Source: JBCCDY01 sp039030555
GTDB lineage: Bacteria > Bacteroidota > Bacteroidia > Cytophagales > Cyclobacteriaceae
Length of the DNA stretch: 64,000 nucleotides
Assembly (NCBI GenBank): GCA_039030555.1
Contig: JBCCDY010000002.1
Location: 124,001-188,000, forward strand
Direction: 5' to 3'
Shown: piece after piece, positions 9,248 through 17,430 of the stretch
Layout of the letters: each line of letters begins with the position of its first letter
How positions within the stretch are numbered: the stretch's first letter is position 1
Notes under the pieces: model-generated
Told to the model about the DNA's origin: nothing
Seen by the model: the letters and a program-made list of their open reading frames with translations, nothing else
Database searches by the model: none
Program-made: the position numbers and the translations under genes

Positions 9248-9565
9248 ATGAAGAAAATTATACTATTTGTTGTTTTAATCTTATCAGGACTGGTGTTGGA
9301 ACATAAATATGGGATTTTAGAAAGTTTCGAGGGTTACTCAAAAGAAGAAACATCAGAAGAAGGCATCATAGCACTCTCAAATTGGGACAAGGGAGATTAT
9401 AAGAAAAAGGTAATCAACGAATCAACTATGATCTTGGAAATCCCTATTTATATAGTCGGAGAAGACACCGTTTTCAAAAAGGTAACGGTAAAATACCTTA
9501 ACGAAAGAAATGAGATCAAGAATCCATTGGTACCAACAACCTGGTATATCATGGAGGGCAACTGA
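9248..9565 (+). CDS. Small exported or membrane-anchored protein of unknown function
   Basis: 105 residues. The N-terminus (MKKIILFVVLILSGLVLEHKYG) is a signal peptide or membrane anchor without a lipobox; the remainder is mixed alpha/beta with a short C-terminal beta-rich part (ILEIPIYIVGEDTVFKKVTVKYL). I do not recognise the family. It is followed 28 bases later by the ArsC/Spx-like gene on the same strand and may be cotranscribed. The start is the ATG at 9248. Confidence 0.6.
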   Translation: MKKIILFVVLILSGLVLEHKYGILESFEGYSKEETSEEGIIALSNWDKGDYKKKVINESTMILEIPIYIVGEDTVFKKVTVKYLNERNEIKNPLVPTTWYIMEGN

Positions 9566-9593
9566 TTTTTAAGCCAATCACTATTTTAATTCA

Positions 9594-9947
9594 ATGAGTA
9601 AGATTAAAGTCTACGGTATTTCAGGATGTACCACAGTCAAAAGAAGTAAAGAGTTTCTAGAGAAAAACAATGCTGACTTTGACTATCTACATTTTCATAA
9701 AGTAGAAGACCTCGGTTCCGAAATTAAATTCTGGTTTGAAAAAGCTGGAAAAGATAAAGTGCTGAACCAGGCGGGTAGAAATTATAAGCAGCTTGATGAA
9801 AATTTGAGAAAATCGATGCAGGCAGATGATGATGTAGCTATTCGTGAAATGGTTCAACTGCCCCAGTTGATTAAAAGACCCATGGCTGTTAAAGGAGATC
9901 TGGTTTTGACAGGATTTAAGGAAGAACAGTGGAACGAATTGATATAG
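9594..9947 (+). CDS. ArsC/Spx-family thioredoxin-fold protein
   Basis: 117 residues, the usual length for the ArsC/Spx/YffB family of cytoplasmic thioredoxin-fold proteins. The single redox-type Cys is C12 in GISGCTTVKRSKEFL, and the later QLPQLIKRPMAVKGDLVLTGF stretch matches the conserved arginine-bearing C-terminal motif of the family. In true arsenate reductases the Cys is followed by R/N and further residues for arsenate binding; here the pattern is CTTV, closer to the uncharacterised YffB branch. No arsenic genes are nearby. Function beyond the family is not assigned. Confidence 0.8.
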   Translation: MSKIKVYGISGCTTVKRSKEFLEKNNADFDYLHFHKVEDLGSEIKFWFEKAGKDKVLNQAGRNYKQLDENLRKSMQADDDVAIREMVQLPQLIKRPMAVKGDLVLTGFKEEQWNELI

Positions 9948-10200
9948 GGAGTCTAATTCCGGTTTTTAAACATCTGATTTCTACTAACAGGAATTAAAAC
10001 TAAATCTTGGTCGTTTCATATTAAATGCCTCTCAATTATGGGAGGAGGCTGGATACAGCCATAGGAGCTCTTCTGGTCTGGTAAAAGTTCTATATAAAAA
10101 GCTTCACAATAGATATTTCAGCTAAAGTTAGATTGATATAGAGTTTCAACGAGAAGATTGGTTTAGCTAACGGCGAAATAAATTGTTAGATATAATATTC

Positions 10201-10662
10201 TTATTGTCGGTTCATCCTGAACATCCATTCCCCACTAGTACTGCTTATTCTTTGGCCTAGTTGATCATCGTCACTACTTAAGACAAAACTCAAATTTAGA
10301 ATATCGCCGTTAATAGATATGCTGGCAGTTTCCTGAGATTTATCATTAAATGATATACTAAAATTATTTGTGCTTGATCCGTTTACCTCAAATGAATTGA
10401 TATTAAATATTTCTGCTTCCTGGGGTACACCGCTTACCTGTACTGTTTGATCCAAAGCAAATATTATTTGAAAGTTTGACCAGTCTCCGGTAGCATTCGT
10501 TCCGTCTGTTGTAATATCTGCATCGTCAGTTACTGCCCAGGTTCCAACGAGCTCATCTAATTGTTGTTGAGCTAAAGTTGGCGAGTCATCATCACTGCAT
10601 GATGAGATGGTTATTAAAAGAACTATCTGGGGAATTATGATCAGGGTACGTCTAATCTTCAT
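10201..10662 (-). CDS. Lipocalin-like small lipoprotein
   Basis: 153 residues with a clear lipoprotein signal (LLITISSCSDDDSPT, Cys about 22) followed by Asp residues, then LDELVGTWAVTDDADI. The LxGTW motif marks the lipocalin-like beta-barrel domain common in Bacteroidota outer-membrane or periplasmic lipoproteins. The rest alternates short hydrophobic strands with polar turns. It lies 47 bases downstream of rhaB on the same strand and may be read through from the rha operon, but it has no obvious link to rhamnose use. Confidence 0.72.
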   Translation of the reverse strand: MKIRRTLIIIPQIVLLITISSCSDDDSPTLAQQQLDELVGTWAVTDDADITTDGTNATGDWSNFQIIFALDQTVQVSGVPQEAEIFNINSFEVNGSSTNNFSISFNDKSQETASISINGDILNLSFVLSSDDDQLGQRISSTSGEWMFRMNRQ

Positions 10663-10709
10663 AATAAATATTTATTGCCTTACTAAGTTGATATGTATTT
10701 TTGGGTAGT

Positions 10710-12092
10710 TCATCCTGCTGCAACCTGTTCTTTAGATTTCTGACTGCTATATTTTTTGAAATCGAACTTCGATTTTTTAAAGAAACGATTGTGATCTTGA
10801 TGCACTACGATTGCAGCACCCATGGCACTTGCTTTTTTTAGATGAGCAATCTGGATTTTTAAGCTTGAAAAGTGTTTTGACAATAGGTTTATAAAAAGGT
10901 CGTTGACCGAAAAACCTCCTGTAATAAATATTTTTTTTGCTACTGTCTGTTCCAGCACCAGGTTTATTGATTTCACCTGACAAGCAGTGAGCTTAATATT
11001 TAGATGATGGTAGGCTTCTTCGTAACTCTTAAACAAAGATGGGTCTATAGCTCCCCCCAATGGGCTGAGGCTATCACCATCTGACATAAACCCATTTAAG
11101 TTTCCATTAATCGGTACACCCAGTTTCTTTAATAGTTCAAGATTGAGTTTAATATGTTTATGGCGATCCTTAGGAACTTTAAAGTGTTTACACAGGATTT
11201 CATTTTGTTTATCGTGCTCGTTTCCTAGGAAAAGACGGCTTGCTTTTACAGGCTTGCCTCTGTGGCTTAAGAAGTATAGGACATCACTCTTCAATTCATC
11301 CTCGCTGAGCTTTTTATATTCGACAAAGGGATTTAACGTGATGTTCCAGGTGCCAGTAGATAGAAGTAAAAATGGTTTTTTAATGTATTCCAGATACGGC
11401 ACTAAAGCAGCAGAACTATCATGTAGTCCTGTTCCGCATATAACTTTCTTTCCAGAAATAGTTGAGGAGAAAGTAACTTTGGCGTTAACATCTTTTGGAA
11501 GGCGATCCAGGATCTGTTCACTTTCTAACCATTGGTGATAGCTTTCTTTATCAAAATCCCAAAGTGCGGTATGGCAGCCCAAGCTTGTTTTCTCGGCTAC
11601 CATTTTTCCGGTATACCGATAAGCTAAATAGTTAGGAAAGTGTAGAGAGGTTCTTATTTTTTCGAAAAGCTCTGGTTTATTATGCTTTAACCAGAATAGC
11701 TGAAGTCCGGAGTTTAACATTTCCAGAGGTGGTGAAGCCGTGGATTGATGGAAAGCAGTTCTAGGCCCATGATCTCGATAAAATAGCTCCAGAGTTTCCT
11801 TTGGAATACTTCTGAGATAATTATAGAGTGGGGCCACTGGTTTTCCGTCTTTTCCCAGATGGACAAGGGTGGCACCATAGGTAGTAAAATTGAGGTGAGT
11901 GATCGTGTATTTGCTGGTTTTCAGACAGTGATCTATCCAGAATGTAATGGCTGTTAAGTCATCACAATTTTCGCAGTCATCATCTTCAGTCTCTTCAAAT
12001 ATTCTTTTTTCTTCATGAAGAAGTTTAAATTCTTCATTGAACAATATGAATTTCTTATGAGTTTTACCGATATCGAAAACAGCTATGACCAT
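10710..12092 (-). CDS. rhaB: L-rhamnulokinase-like FGGY carbohydrate kinase
   Basis: 460 residues, FGGY kinase family. The N-terminal VIAVFDIGKTHKKFILF is the phosphate 1 motif, LLLSTGTWNITLNPF resembles the FGGY phosphate 2 region, and IFITGGFSVND plus ASAMGAAIVV are the C-terminal adenosine-binding segments. It is the third gene of an operon with a rhamnose isomerase and a rhamnulose-phosphate aldolase fusion, 8 bases after rhaI, so it most likely phosphorylates L-rhamnulose at O1 in the cytoplasm. The assignment as RhaB rather than a fuculo- or xylulokinase rests on context. Confidence 0.82.
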   Translation of the reverse strand: MVIAVFDIGKTHKKFILFNEEFKLLHEEKRIFEETEDDDCENCDDLTAITFWIDHCLKTSKYTITHLNFTTYGATLVHLGKDGKPVAPLYNYLRSIPKETLELFYRDHGPRTAFHQSTASPPLEMLNSGLQLFWLKHNKPELFEKIRTSLHFPNYLAYRYTGKMVAEKTSLGCHTALWDFDKESYHQWLESEQILDRLPKDVNAKVTFSSTISGKKVICGTGLHDSSAALVPYLEYIKKPFLLLSTGTWNITLNPFVEYKKLSEDELKSDVLYFLSHRGKPVKASRLFLGNEHDKQNEILCKHFKVPKDRHKHIKLNLELLKKLGVPINGNLNGFMSDGDSLSPLGGAIDPSLFKSYEEAYHHLNIKLTACQVKSINLVLEQTVAKKIFITGGFSVNDLFINLLSKHFSSLKIQIAHLKKASAMGAAIVVHQDHNRFFKKSKFDFKKYSSQKSKEQVAAG

Positions 12093-12100
12093 ACCATATT

Positions 12101-13384
12101 TTATAGGCCTGTAGAGATGGACTTGGCACCCCTTTTTTTGATCAACCCATTTCTTACAGATAGTTCTCTATAGCTTTTTAATGGGAATATAGCTCCCTCA
12201 CTTTCATACCTCAACTGTCGTAAAAGTGGTCTGACATCGATTTGAAAAGCATCTTGTAAAATCTCTTGAGAGACCGCCACATCATTTGATTCCTGCGCTT
12301 CATAAAGCTTTTTGCGGTCAATTAGGAGAGCCTTGGCCATTCCGGTATTAATAGCTTCGATGGACTGCAATAGGTCTTCCAGTGGATCTTTAAGATTGTG
12401 GCTTGCGTCAATCATCCAGCCTAAGTCTTGTTGTTGGCTTTCATCATTAAGTTTCTGGTCAAGCAGCTCATTAAAGATGAGGAATAATTGATAGGGCTTA
12501 AGGCTACCTGAAGTAAGGTCGTCATCTGCATATTTGGAGTCGTTAAAATGAAAGCCTCCGAGTTTACCAGATAGACAGAGTATGGCAACAATCTGCTCTA
12601 TGTTAGTATTTGGTAAATGGTGACCCAGATCGACCAGGCATTTTGCTTTGCGTCCGAGCTCATTGGCAATAAGGTGCGAAGTACCCCAGTCGGGAATCAC
12701 CATGGAATAGAAATTCGGTTCAAAAGGTTTGTATTCAACAAATATATTCCACTCACCCGGTAAGTGATCGTATATTTCATGAAGAGAGTCTATCGTATTT
12801 TTTAAGGCTGTTTTAAAGTGTTGCTGACCCGGGAATGAGCTTCCATCGGCCAACCATACGGTTAGGGCCTTTGAGCCTAAACCAATACCTTGCTTAATTA
12901 CTTCTTTATTATGTTGAATTGCCTGCTCTCGGACGTCTCTATCGGTATGGGATAAAGATCCGTATTTATAAGAGTATTGCTGATTTTCCTGATCCTGAAA
13001 AGTGTTTGAGTTTACAGCATCAAAAGAGATCCCGTGTTTACGGCTTAGTTCCTTAATTTCATTCTGATTAGAAGGTATATCCCAGGGAATATGAAGGGAG
13101 ATCCGCGAACAGGATCTGGTGAGCTGATTCAAGGTGCCAACATCTTCTATTTTTTCTTTTAGATCCCTTGGCTCACCGCCACCGGAGAATCTTCCAAAAC
13201 GAGTTCCCCCTGCTCCGAGCGCCCAACTTGGTATGGCTATCTGGAATTTTTTAAGCTTTTCAACAATTGCTTCATAGTCAAGTCCCTTTTCTTCAATCTG
13301 AAATCTTAGATGATCAAACTCTTTCTGGTGAGTATCCAGAACTTTTGCATTGAGGGATTTAATTTTGTCCGGTTCAATCAGCAT
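12101..13384 (-). CDS. rhaI: L-rhamnose isomerase, RhaI type
   Basis: 427 residues, a TIM-barrel sugar isomerase of the type first described from Pseudomonas stutzeri, which interconverts L-rhamnose and L-rhamnulose. Expected metal ligands are visible: Glu in FVEYKPFEP, Asp in CLVDLGHHLPN, His in GGFHFNDSKYADDDL and Asp in WMIDASHN. The N-terminal IPSWALGAGGTRFGRF is typical of RhaI. It starts 9 bases after rhaEW and ends 8 bases before rhaB, so the three form one transcription unit. The start is the ATG at 13384. Confidence 0.9.
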   Translation of the reverse strand: MLIEPDKIKSLNAKVLDTHQKEFDHLRFQIEEKGLDYEAIVEKLKKFQIAIPSWALGAGGTRFGRFSGGGEPRDLKEKIEDVGTLNQLTRSCSRISLHIPWDIPSNQNEIKELSRKHGISFDAVNSNTFQDQENQQYSYKYGSLSHTDRDVREQAIQHNKEVIKQGIGLGSKALTVWLADGSSFPGQQHFKTALKNTIDSLHEIYDHLPGEWNIFVEYKPFEPNFYSMVIPDWGTSHLIANELGRKAKCLVDLGHHLPNTNIEQIVAILCLSGKLGGFHFNDSKYADDDLTSGSLKPYQLFLIFNELLDQKLNDESQQQDLGWMIDASHNLKDPLEDLLQSIEAINTGMAKALLIDRKKLYEAQESNDVAVSQEILQDAFQIDVRPLLRQLRYESEGAIFPLKSYRELSVRNGLIKKRGAKSISTGL

Positions 13385-13393
13385 AGGTTTATC

Positions 13394-15499
13394 TTATCTG
13401 GGAAACGCAGGGGCAACACCGCCATCAACATTAAGGATATTTCCAGTGCTTTTCTTTAATAACCCTCCAACAAAAGCAAAAACAGCATTTGCAATATCTT
13501 CAGTTTCAATGACTTCATTGAGTAGCGTTCGTTTTGCATAGTGTTTCGGAAGTTCTTCTACAGAAATTCCATAGGCTTCAGCCCGGCCTTTCGCCCAGGA
13601 TCCTTCCCAAATTTTACTGCCATTGATAACGGCATCGGGGTTAACGACATTCACTCTGATTTTATCCGGGCCAAATTCTGCAGCCATAAGCCTGCTCATA
13701 TGCATTTGTGCAGCTTTGGCAGATCCATAACCAATATTATTGGGTCCGGAGACCAGTCCATTTTTGCTTGCAACATTTACGATATCCCCATCCAGTTTTT
13801 GTTTGCGAAGTTCTTCTACGCCCTTTTTAGTTATATTAAACTGGCCTTCAACGATCACTCCATAAAGTTTCTCCCAATCTTGTTCCGTAGTATTTTCAAT
13901 GGGCTTGGAAATCGCAAGTCCTGCACAGTTAATTAAAATATCCAGACCTCCACAGAAAAGGTTAGCTGCTTCGAAAGCCTTTTCGATATGTTTATTATTG
14001 GTTACATCTACAACAGTCCCATCAGCAACATCATCGTGGAACTCCTCCTTGGTTTTTTCAAGCGCTTCCTCATTGATGTCGACAATAAAAACGCAGGCGC
14101 CTTCTTTGATAAATTTTTCTGCTATAGCCTTTCCTATTCCGCCACTACCTCCAGTAATTAGGGCAGTTCTTCGGGATAACGGTTTTTCCGCTGGCATACG
14201 CTTCAACTTGGCTTCTTCTAGTAGCCAATATTCAATATCGAAAGCTTCCTGCAATGGTAATGAGGTATATTCCGAAACCGCTTCGGCACCTTTCATTACA
14301 TTAATAGCATTAATGTAAAATTCACTAGCAACCCTGGCCGTTTGTTTGTTTTTAGCAAACGTAAACATTCCTACTCCTGGCCATAGCAGAACTACAGGGT
14401 TAGGATCCCTCATATCTGGACTGTTATCCCTTTTGTGCTGCTCGTAGTATTTTTTATAATCAGACCTATAGTCTTTGAAAGCTTTTTCCAATTCATTATA
14501 AATCCCCTGCATGCTAATCTCTGCTTCTGCATCAATAGGTAGTATGAGCGGTTTGATTTTGGTTCTTAAAAAATGATCAGGGCAGCTTGTACCCATGGGG
14601 GCGAGTTTTTCAAGATCTTTGCTGTTGATGAACTCCAGTAACCTGTCGTCGTCTGTAAAATGACCAATCATTCTGTTTTCCTGCGAGCATAGGCCTCGAA
14701 GAATTGGGGCTAACCTTCCAGCTTGTTCCTTTCTTCGTTCCGGGTTTAAAGAACTTACATGCTTCCCTCCAAATACGGGTCTCTTCTTGCCGTAGTTCTG
14801 TTCCAGGTATTCAGCTGCAAGATTAATTTTATCTAAACTATTAAAATAACATTCTTCGGATGTCTCCCCCCAGGTAAATAATCCGTGTCCTCCGAGTACA
14901 ATACCTTCAAGCCCTGGATTTTGTTCTATACATGCCTGAAGCTTCAGGGCTAGGTCAAAACCCGGTCTTTGCCATGGTATCCAGGCCAATCTGCCTTCAT
15001 ACAGTTCTTCGGTTATTGCTTCCCCGTCCTTACTAGCCGCGATAGCAATCACTGCATCAGGGTGTAAATGATCGATGTGCTTGAACGGTAAGAATGCATG
15101 AAGTGGAGTGTCAATGGAGGGAGCCTTGGAATCCAGGTCATAAATACAATGATTGAAAAGCGCAACCATTTCGTCTTCGAACTCCAGGCCTCTGTATATT
15201 TTTTGTAGATCGTGTAGTTTTTCAACATATAGACCAGCTAATCCTGATCGCCGTAGCGTACCAATATCGCCTCCTGATCCTTTTACCCACATAACTTCAA
15301 CTGGTTCTTTGGTTAGAGGATCTTGCTCTATGGTTTTACAACTGGTATTACCCCCACCGTAATTCGTTACTTTAAGATCAGAGCCTAGTACATTTGACCT
15401 GTAAAGCAAAAGCTCCACCTGATCGTCGCCTAAATTCTCGGCTTCGGAAGAATCCCATAAATTCGGAATGTATTTAAAAGAACTAGTAAGGGTACTCAT
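13394..15499 (-). CDS. rhaEW: Bifunctional rhamnulose-1-phosphate aldolase / L-lactaldehyde dehydrogenase
   Basis: 701 residues, a natural fusion. The N-terminal half is a class II aldolase domain (GGGNTSCK near residue 48; GHGLFTWGETSEECYFN near 205; His pairs in HLHPDA) that would split L-rhamnulose-1-phosphate into DHAP and L-lactaldehyde. The C-terminal part (about 430-701) is a short-chain dehydrogenase with the Rossmann motif TGGSGGIGKAIAEKF and the YGSAK active-site motif, which would oxidise L-lactaldehyde to L-lactate. This RhaE-RhaW arrangement is known from Bacillus, Chloroflexus and Bacteroidota rhamnose loci. It is the first gene of the operon, with a TAnnTTTG -7 box 22 bases upstream and a divergent GntR regulator. 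Confidence 0.92.
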   Translation of the reverse strand: MSTLTSSFKYIPNLWDSSEAENLGDDQVELLLYRSNVLGSDLKVTNYGGGNTSCKTIEQDPLTKEPVEVMWVKGSGGDIGTLRRSGLAGLYVEKLHDLQKIYRGLEFEDEMVALFNHCIYDLDSKAPSIDTPLHAFLPFKHIDHLHPDAVIAIAASKDGEAITEELYEGRLAWIPWQRPGFDLALKLQACIEQNPGLEGIVLGGHGLFTWGETSEECYFNSLDKINLAAEYLEQNYGKKRPVFGGKHVSSLNPERRKEQAGRLAPILRGLCSQENRMIGHFTDDDRLLEFINSKDLEKLAPMGTSCPDHFLRTKIKPLILPIDAEAEISMQGIYNELEKAFKDYRSDYKKYYEQHKRDNSPDMRDPNPVVLLWPGVGMFTFAKNKQTARVASEFYINAINVMKGAEAVSEYTSLPLQEAFDIEYWLLEEAKLKRMPAEKPLSRRTALITGGSGGIGKAIAEKFIKEGACVFIVDINEEALEKTKEEFHDDVADGTVVDVTNNKHIEKAFEAANLFCGGLDILINCAGLAISKPIENTTEQDWEKLYGVIVEGQFNITKKGVEELRKQKLDGDIVNVASKNGLVSGPNNIGYGSAKAAQMHMSRLMAAEFGPDKIRVNVVNPDAVINGSKIWEGSWAKGRAEAYGISVEELPKHYAKRTLLNEVIETEDIANAVFAFVGGLLKKSTGNILNVDGGVAPAFPR

Positions 15500-15520
15500 T
15501 TCATGAAATTTAACTTAAAT

Positions 15521-15528
15521 CAAACATA
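15521..15528 (-). promoter_or_regulatory. Bacteroidota -7 promoter box for rhaEW
   Basis: Read on the minus strand this is TATGTTTG, an exact match to the TAnnTTTG consensus, 22 bases before the rhaEW ATG. No convincing TTTG -33 box is present at the normal distance; an A-rich tract fills the spacer, which may point to activator dependence. Confidence 0.45.
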
Positions 15529-15718
15529 ATTTTTTTTTGATTTGCTTCTGTCCTGTAGTGTGCGGCATCTCCTTAAATTACTTTAATTAGTCTAAAGAAT
15601 CGGAAAATTGCTAAGCTGGTTTAGGCTTCCCATTTGCAAGTAAAATAGTCCGTCCAAACCTCAATTACTATTAAAAATGTTAAATAATGGATGATACTTA
15701 ATTGACTTTTTGGCTCAC

Positions 15719-15728
15719 ATTAGCTAAT
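15719..15728. promoter_or_regulatory. Palindrome ATTAGCTAAT, candidate GntR operator
   Basis: A perfect 10-bp palindrome in the divergent rha control region, 131 bases upstream of the regulator and about 220 upstream of rhaEW. GntR-type dimers bind short palindromes, so this is a candidate site, but a 10-bp AT-rich palindrome also arises by chance. Confidence 0.3.
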
Positions 15729-15859
15729 AAGGTATATTGAAAATTTTTAGATAGGTTTAAATGGTTAGGACGCTCCACATCAAGGACTTGTCATATGGAT
15801 ATTTTAAACCAGGATTAAAATCACGAAATAAATTTTTAAGCCAAATCTATTTTTAAAAC

Positions 15860-16909
15860 ATGAAAGCATTAGCAACCGATATTTTAGGAGATTTGCAGAT
15901 CAATAGTGAAAGTAGAACCCCCAAATACAAGCAAATCATAAACCATATCCTTGACCAGATAGAAAAAGAAAACCTTATGATTGGTGACAGGATTCCTTCC
16001 ATTAACGAAATGAGTGAAGAATATTACCTTTCACGCGATACCGTTGAAAAAGCATATAGTTTCTTGAAGGAAAGGAAGATTATTGCCAGTGTCAAAGGTA
16101 AGGGTTACTTTATCTCTAATGTTGATCTAAAATCCAGGATTAATGTCTGTCTGATTTTCAATAAACTCAGCACTTATAAAAAGATTATTTTCAACAATAT
16201 TATCTGGACACTTGGGCCAGAGGCTAATGTTGATCTTTACGTCCACCATTGTGATAAAGACCTGTTTAAAAACATCCTCAAAAAAAATCTTGGCGAATAC
16301 AATTACTATGTGATTATGCCACATTTCCAGGAAGTGGATGATGAATTGGTAGAACTTATCAGGAGTATTCCGAAAGACCAATTATTGGTTCTGGATAAAG
16401 ATTTCGAAAAGATAGAAGGAAATCATGGGGCGGTTTATCAAAATTTTCAAAAGGACATTTATAAGGCTTTAGGGGAAGCTACGGACTTACTTGAAAAATA
16501 TCATAAGCTGGTATTGGTTTTCCCTATTGATGAAAGTTATCCCTATCCACCGGAAATCGTGACTGGGTTTGTGGATTTTTGTAGAAACCATGAAGTAAGC
16601 TATGATATTATTGACACTTTCGACCCCGGTAGGATCATAGCGCAAAAGGGAGAAGCTTTTATTCTTTTAACAGAATATGATCTTGTAAATCTGGTAAAAA
16701 GTTCAAGGAATATGGGATGGAAAATAGGACATGACGTGGGTATAATTTCATATAATGAAACTCCTCTTAAAGAAGTTCTTGCTGATGGAATTACAGTAAT
16801 TTCTACAGATTTTGAGAAAATGGGACAAAGCCTGGCAAAGATGATCCTTGAAAAAAAGAAAGAACGAATTGAAAATGAATTTTCTTTGATCAGGAGAAAT
16901 TCTTTATAG
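15860..16909 (+). CDS. GntR-family regulator with periplasmic-binding-protein-like sensor domain, probable rhamnose regulator
   Basis: 349 residues. Residues about 20-90 form a GntR winged helix (RTPKYKQIINHILDQIE; GDRIPSINEMSEEYYLSRDTVEKAYSFLKERKIIASVKGKGYFI). The remaining 250 residues resemble the LacI/periplasmic-binding type 1 fold (RINVCLIFNKLS; GHDVGIISYNETPLKEVLADGITVISTDFEKMGQSLAKMIL), which binds a sugar effector. It is divergent from rhaEW-rhaI-rhaB and so most likely controls that operon in response to L-rhamnose or an intermediate. Whether it represses or activates cannot be read from the sequence. The start is the ATG at 15860. Confidence 0.85.
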   Translation: MKALATDILGDLQINSESRTPKYKQIINHILDQIEKENLMIGDRIPSINEMSEEYYLSRDTVEKAYSFLKERKIIASVKGKGYFISNVDLKSRINVCLIFNKLSTYKKIIFNNIIWTLGPEANVDLYVHHCDKDLFKNILKKNLGEYNYYVIMPHFQEVDDELVELIRSIPKDQLLVLDKDFEKIEGNHGAVYQNFQKDIYKALGEATDLLEKYHKLVLVFPIDESYPYPPEIVTGFVDFCRNHEVSYDIIDTFDPGRIIAQKGEAFILLTEYDLVNLVKSSRNMGWKIGHDVGIISYNETPLKEVLADGITVISTDFEKMGQSLAKMILEKKKERIENEFSLIRRNSL

Positions 16910-16931
16910 CAAACCGATGCTAAGGATTATC

Positions 16932-16952
16932 TTCAGGTATCCATAGCCTGAA
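16932..16952 (+). terminator. Hairpin downstream of the GntR gene, weak terminator candidate
   Basis: TTCAGG (16932-16937) pairs with CCTGAA (16947-16952) across a 9-base loop, 22 bases after the stop codon. There is no U tract, so termination is only suggested by position. Confidence 0.25.
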
Positions 16953-17246
16953 TTCACTTGAGCAACAAAAAGCTGTACTGATGTCTGGTTTTTAGATTGT
17001 GGCCCCGTTTTACTAGCAGGTCTATATCGTACTCTTTTTATTTCATCATCCCTAGTAAAAGCTATGGGTTCTTAAGTATCTGAAAAATGGGACAATTGAA
17101 ATGAACATCGCGATCATTTAACAGATTTCGCTGCCGAATTCTATAGCTGGAAAGTAAAATGAGCACACTGTTCATGGGTATTCAGAAAAATAGATAAAAT
17201 AAGCAATACATTATGGTGCTATAAGTGAATGTAAAGCACTTGTTTT

Positions 17247-17269
17247 AAAAACTCCGAATCGAAGTTTTT
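17247..17269. promoter_or_regulatory. 23-bp near-perfect palindrome upstream of susC, operator or weak terminator
   Basis: Arms AAAAACT (17247-17253) and AGTTTTT (17263-17269) plus inner CGA/TCG, centred on base 17258, with a single mismatched pair (17254/17262). The central base leaves almost no loop, which favours a DNA-bound dimer site over an RNA hairpin. It lies about 160 bases upstream of the susC ATG. Confidence 0.4.
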
Positions 17270-17338
17270 TGATTTAATCTAGACACTTATAAATCATCTT
17301 AAAATAGTTCAAACTAAAACACTGCAAACGATTTAGTG

Positions 17339-17355
17339 CGGTACAGTACAGGATG
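17339..17355 (+). promoter_or_regulatory. 17-bp direct-repeat element (CGGTACA-N3-CAGGATG) upstream of susC
   Basis: Two related 7-mers whose starts are 10 bp apart, 75 bases before the susC ATG. The same layout recurs upstream of both GH2 genes, the NCS1 permease and the SSS-galKT operon. The second half-site differs from the others only at its last base. The spacing of one helical turn suits tandem binding of an activator on one face of the DNA. Confidence 0.5.
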
Positions 17356-17430
17356 GATCACTTTATTAGTTCATCTATTTTTCACTGAAATTAGAATAAT
17401 TACACAAACACTGACCCTAATATTTGACGT

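Larger units (their letters stand above)
15500..15859. promoter_or_regulatory. Divergent intergenic region between rhaEW and its GntR regulator
   Basis: 360 bases with no gene. It must hold both promoters. On the minus strand TATGTTTG (15521-15528) is a good -7 box for rhaEW. A perfect 10-bp palindrome ATTAGCTAAT lies at 15719-15728, and GGAC-containing stretches recur at 15767-15793 (AGGACGCTCCACAT and AGGACTTGTCATAT). These are the best operator candidates for the GntR protein. Confidence 0.55.
16910..17430. promoter_or_regulatory. Long intergenic region upstream of susC
   Basis: 521 bases without a plausible gene. It holds a hairpin at 16932-16952 (TTCAGG and CCTGAA arms, 9-base loop) just after the regulator stop, a near-perfect 23-bp palindrome at 17247-17269, and a 17-bp CAGGAYA-type direct repeat at 17339-17355. 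The latter two are likely control sites for the polysaccharide locus. Confidence 0.5.

Noticed and set aside
17420..17426. AATATTTG next to the susC ATG as a -7 box
   Set aside because: It is only a few bases from the start codon and lacks the TA of the consensus.
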